From: Symsagittifera roscoffensis
Lineage: Eukaryota; Xenacoelomorpha; Acoela; Convolutidae
Reading direction: 5' to 3'
Length of the DNA stretch: 64,000 nucleotides
Assembly: GCF_963678635.1 (NCBI RefSeq)
Contig: NC_087070.1
Coordinates: forward strand, 17,891,318-17,955,317
Positions 61,850 to 64,000 of the stretch are shown in pieces. The translations under genes and the position numbers were made by a program. The stretch's first letter is position 1, and the number at the start of each line of letters is the position of its first letter. A model generated the notes under the pieces. That model searched no databases and was not told the DNA's origin. It worked only from the letters and a program-made list of their open reading frames with translations.

Positions 61850-63098
61850 ATGAATAACAGCAGTGGGGATGCGGGGCCTAGTCAAACCCAAGGTCAATCT
61901 ATGGACCAACTAGGTGGCCAACAGATGAAGCAGCAGCAACAACAGCAGCAAAGGGAAGCATACGAAGAAGCTAAACAGACCTTATTGCACAATGCTCTAG
62001 ACCAGAATGCTTTGGCTAGGTATATTTGATTGTTCCGACCATTGAAAATGGAGAGAAACCTTATATTTGGGTGTTTTAGTTTTTTTTCTTTGCTTTCCAA
62101 GCAAAATCAGGTACCACGAATAATCATCGGACTGGGTTAAGTAATATATCATATTAAAGCCCTTTCAGTCGTGATTCGAACTACATTAAAAAATGCCCAA
62201 AAATATTTTGTAGTGTCGAGAAAAACTGTTTTTAAATTTTTGACTTTTTGTCTTGATTTGAGCTTGCGTTAGCTTATTTTAAAGGCTGAAAAGCTTACAA
62301 TAGCTTAATTTAGGCCGTAAAAATTTAGTTATACGAGAGAAAAAGTAGTTGTTTTTTGCATTTAAGTGCTTTTTTGGAATCAAAAATCTTTTTTGACTTT
62401 TTTATTTTTTCTAGTCATTTTTCTACAAAAATTGTTTTCCAATTTGCATATTTTACTCTGACTGTCGAATATGCCTAAGCTCCAGTTTTTGTTCAGATCC
62501 TTTAAACCCACCACGCCGAAAAAACGAAAATTTGAGAAAAAAATTGTATTATTAGATTATGGTCGGAACATTCTGTGCTACTTGCACAGAAATCGGCTGT
62601 CCCTGTTTTCATATGTAGTTACAAATAATGTTATGTACGCTGGCAATTTTTTTTTATTATCAAGTTTCAAAATTTTTTACCGTAATATTTGGCAATGTGC
62701 GAAGATTATAGCCTCCCCAGTTTACTAGCTTTTTAGACTCGCGAAATTTAATTTGAGTGCAGTTTTAAATACAGCTAAATCCGGAGACAATTTATTGTTG
62801 CCAGCTACTATTAGTGGAGTGGTCGATTGATCGAACGCTCGTCGATCAATTTGGTTTAACCTACTTGGATTCACCATTTTCTTCATTTAGGTACAACAGT
62901 CTTCTATTAACGAAACCAGAGTACGCACAGAAGCTAGAACCCTTCATTCTTAGAGCAGGCCAGTCAGGCCAGCAGATAAGTGACGATCAGTTCAAACAAC
63001 TGCTTCAGCAATTTAGTCAACAGGCCAAACCGAAGAGTTCAAAGGTCAATTTCCAGAGAAGGAGAGTAGACTCAGATGACGATGATGATGATTTCTAG
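61850..63098 (+). CDS. PDCD5: Programmed cell death protein 5 homologue
   Basis: Two exons, 61850-62019 and 62891-63098, joined by a GT/AG intron of 871 bases within an Arg codon. They encode 125 residues, the same length as human PDCD5. The family core is clear: REAYEEAKQTLLHNALDQNALAR, then LLTKPEYAQKLEPFILRAGQSGQQISDDQFKQLLQQFSQQAKP and VNFQRRRVDSDDDDDDF. The acidic C-terminal tail and the NALDQNALAR-NSLLLTKPE segment are diagnostic. PDCD5 is a small DNA-binding-like helical protein of nucleus and cytosol linked to apoptosis and chaperonin/TIP60 partners. The first ~35 residues are Gly/Gln-rich (polyQ) instead of the usual charged N-terminal helix. An AATAAA lies near 63403. Confidence 0.93.
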
Positions 63099-63908
63099 AA
63101 AGGGATGCGTAAAAATTAAATTGCCTCATTTACTTACCACTCTTATCTGTTTTGACTGTGTTTTGTACATAGAATTGAGATCCAACTTGATTAATTTCAT
63201 ATCTAATCAATTGATCATTGAGCTGGAATTTTAATGAGTTTGAACTGCGTGAGACACTTCGCTACCCTAGCGGTAATTGCACATGTTAGCGATAAAACAG
63301 GAAGCCGTTTTTTCTCGCCGTGAAGTTCCAATTGGCTGAGTTGGCTCATTGAAAAGTTTCAGGGCTCTTTTCCAGTTACCCAACCCCCTCGTCAAATTAC
63401 AAAATAAAGCTGTTCAAAAATTGTTAACACAGCATTTTGCATGTGTTCACGCTGACACATTTCGACGCAGTTTATAATATGAATAGCCATTTTAAATAGA
63501 CTTTCACTTATTGAATTTCAGAAAAAAAATCAAAGTGTGGTAACTGGAAAAGAGCCAATTTCAGTTGATTTAATATCAATGAAACGTGCTGAATGTACAT
63601 TTCGTACTCGGAGGTAATGCTTTGTTTCAACTGTGCAATTGCGAGTTGAAAATAAGGATGTAAAAACATCAAATTATAATCACCTTTGATAGTTTCTATA
63701 TTTACGCTTGCCATTAGCAAGCATTATTTATATATAATTTTTCGGTTCGAACACCGTAGATGTAGAGAACTTTGAAAGTTTTGTTTTTCTGACGCAACTC
63801 CAAGTGCCTTAGGAGAAATAGAGAACTTTGAAAGTTTTGTGTTTCCCGCCCAACTCCAGGTGGAAGGGCTGAAAGGGATTTTATACGCCACAGATAATAG
63901 ATTGAACT
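63099..63908. other. PDCD5 3' UTR/flank with short repeats
   Basis: AATAAA at about 63403-63408 may end the PDCD5 transcript. GGCTCTTTTCCAGTTACC (63364-63384) and its reverse complement (63537-63557) form an inverted repeat with a ~155-base spacer. A ~54 bp unit starting TAGAGAACTTTGAAAGTTTTG is repeated at about 63765 and 63819. No gene is supported. Confidence 0.5.
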
Positions 63909-63912
63909 GAGA

Positions 63913-63990
63913 GACCATGGCCGATTGGTTAAGGCGAAAGGCTCTTAAATCGAGGGTCCTGGGTTAATATTTTACTTCGGTCATGCTCGG
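63913..63990 (+). repeat. tRNA-like sequence (Ser/Leu-type SINE head or pseudogene)
   Basis: GACCATGGCCGATTGGTTAAGG is an excellent type-II tRNA 5' half with box A. The box B position reads GGTCCTGGGTTAATA and is degenerate. The anticodon stem pairs only partly and the acceptor stem does not close. It is best read as a tRNA-derived SINE or dead tRNA. Confidence 0.45.
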
Positions 63991-64000
63991 ATGGTTCTTA

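Noticed and set aside
62471-62728. 85-codon open frame inside the PDCD5 intron
   Set aside because: AT-rich, no similarity, and it interrupts a well-supported exon pair.
63913-63990. A functional tRNA gene
   Set aside because: Box B is degenerate and the acceptor stem does not close.

Overview
The window is animal nuclear DNA, probably from an invertebrate. The evidence is two intron-containing metazoan genes, exportin-7 (XPO7) and PDCD5, several decayed LINE fragments, tRNA-like SINE heads, and AT-rich flanks with many simple repeats. I cannot place the species from the sequence.

Layout. 1-1000: 3' end of a LINE. 1089-21751: an old, rearranged giant Ty3/gypsy-type LTR element on the + strand. 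21790-23681: LINE remnant, CAATACC-type simple repeats and mostly featureless DNA. 23682-47435: a much younger giant Ty3/gypsy element of the same general family on the - strand, about 23.75 kb, with 887 and 881 bp LTRs that differ at about 7 positions plus one 6-bp indel by my reading. 47436-48650: simple repeat and another LINE remnant (- strand). 49197-55332: XPO7 in eight exons. 55333-61849: intergenic, AT-rich. 61850-63098: PDCD5 in two exons. 63099-64000: repeats and a tRNA-like sequence.

The main discovery is the coding capacity of the giant element. In transcription order on the - strand it has a long leader full of GGAGGGT/ACCCTCC motifs; Gag; two CCHC knuckles and an aspartic protease; RT; RNase H; integrase with HHCC, DDE and a GPF-like C-terminus; and then a domain resembling an OARD1/TARG1-type macrodomain. 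Downstream lies a second coding block of about 9 kb. It starts with an ORF carrying an apparently complete SGNH/GDSL hydrolase, followed by a second, catalytically degenerate SGNH-like domain, a region of unknown function, and a 1403-codon ORF I do not recognise. The older element at 1089-21751 has the same parts in the same order, so the layout belongs to the family and is not a chance fusion.

The young copy is not fully intact. Pol is split by about six frame changes, many in short homopolymers, and at least three in-frame stops. The downstream block is split by three frame changes. Only the first downstream ORF starts with a good ATG, which suggests the block was one polyprotein of roughly 3000 residues. 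Homopolymer indels could also be uncorrected long-read assembly errors. The RT active site lacks a canonical YxDD in both copies.
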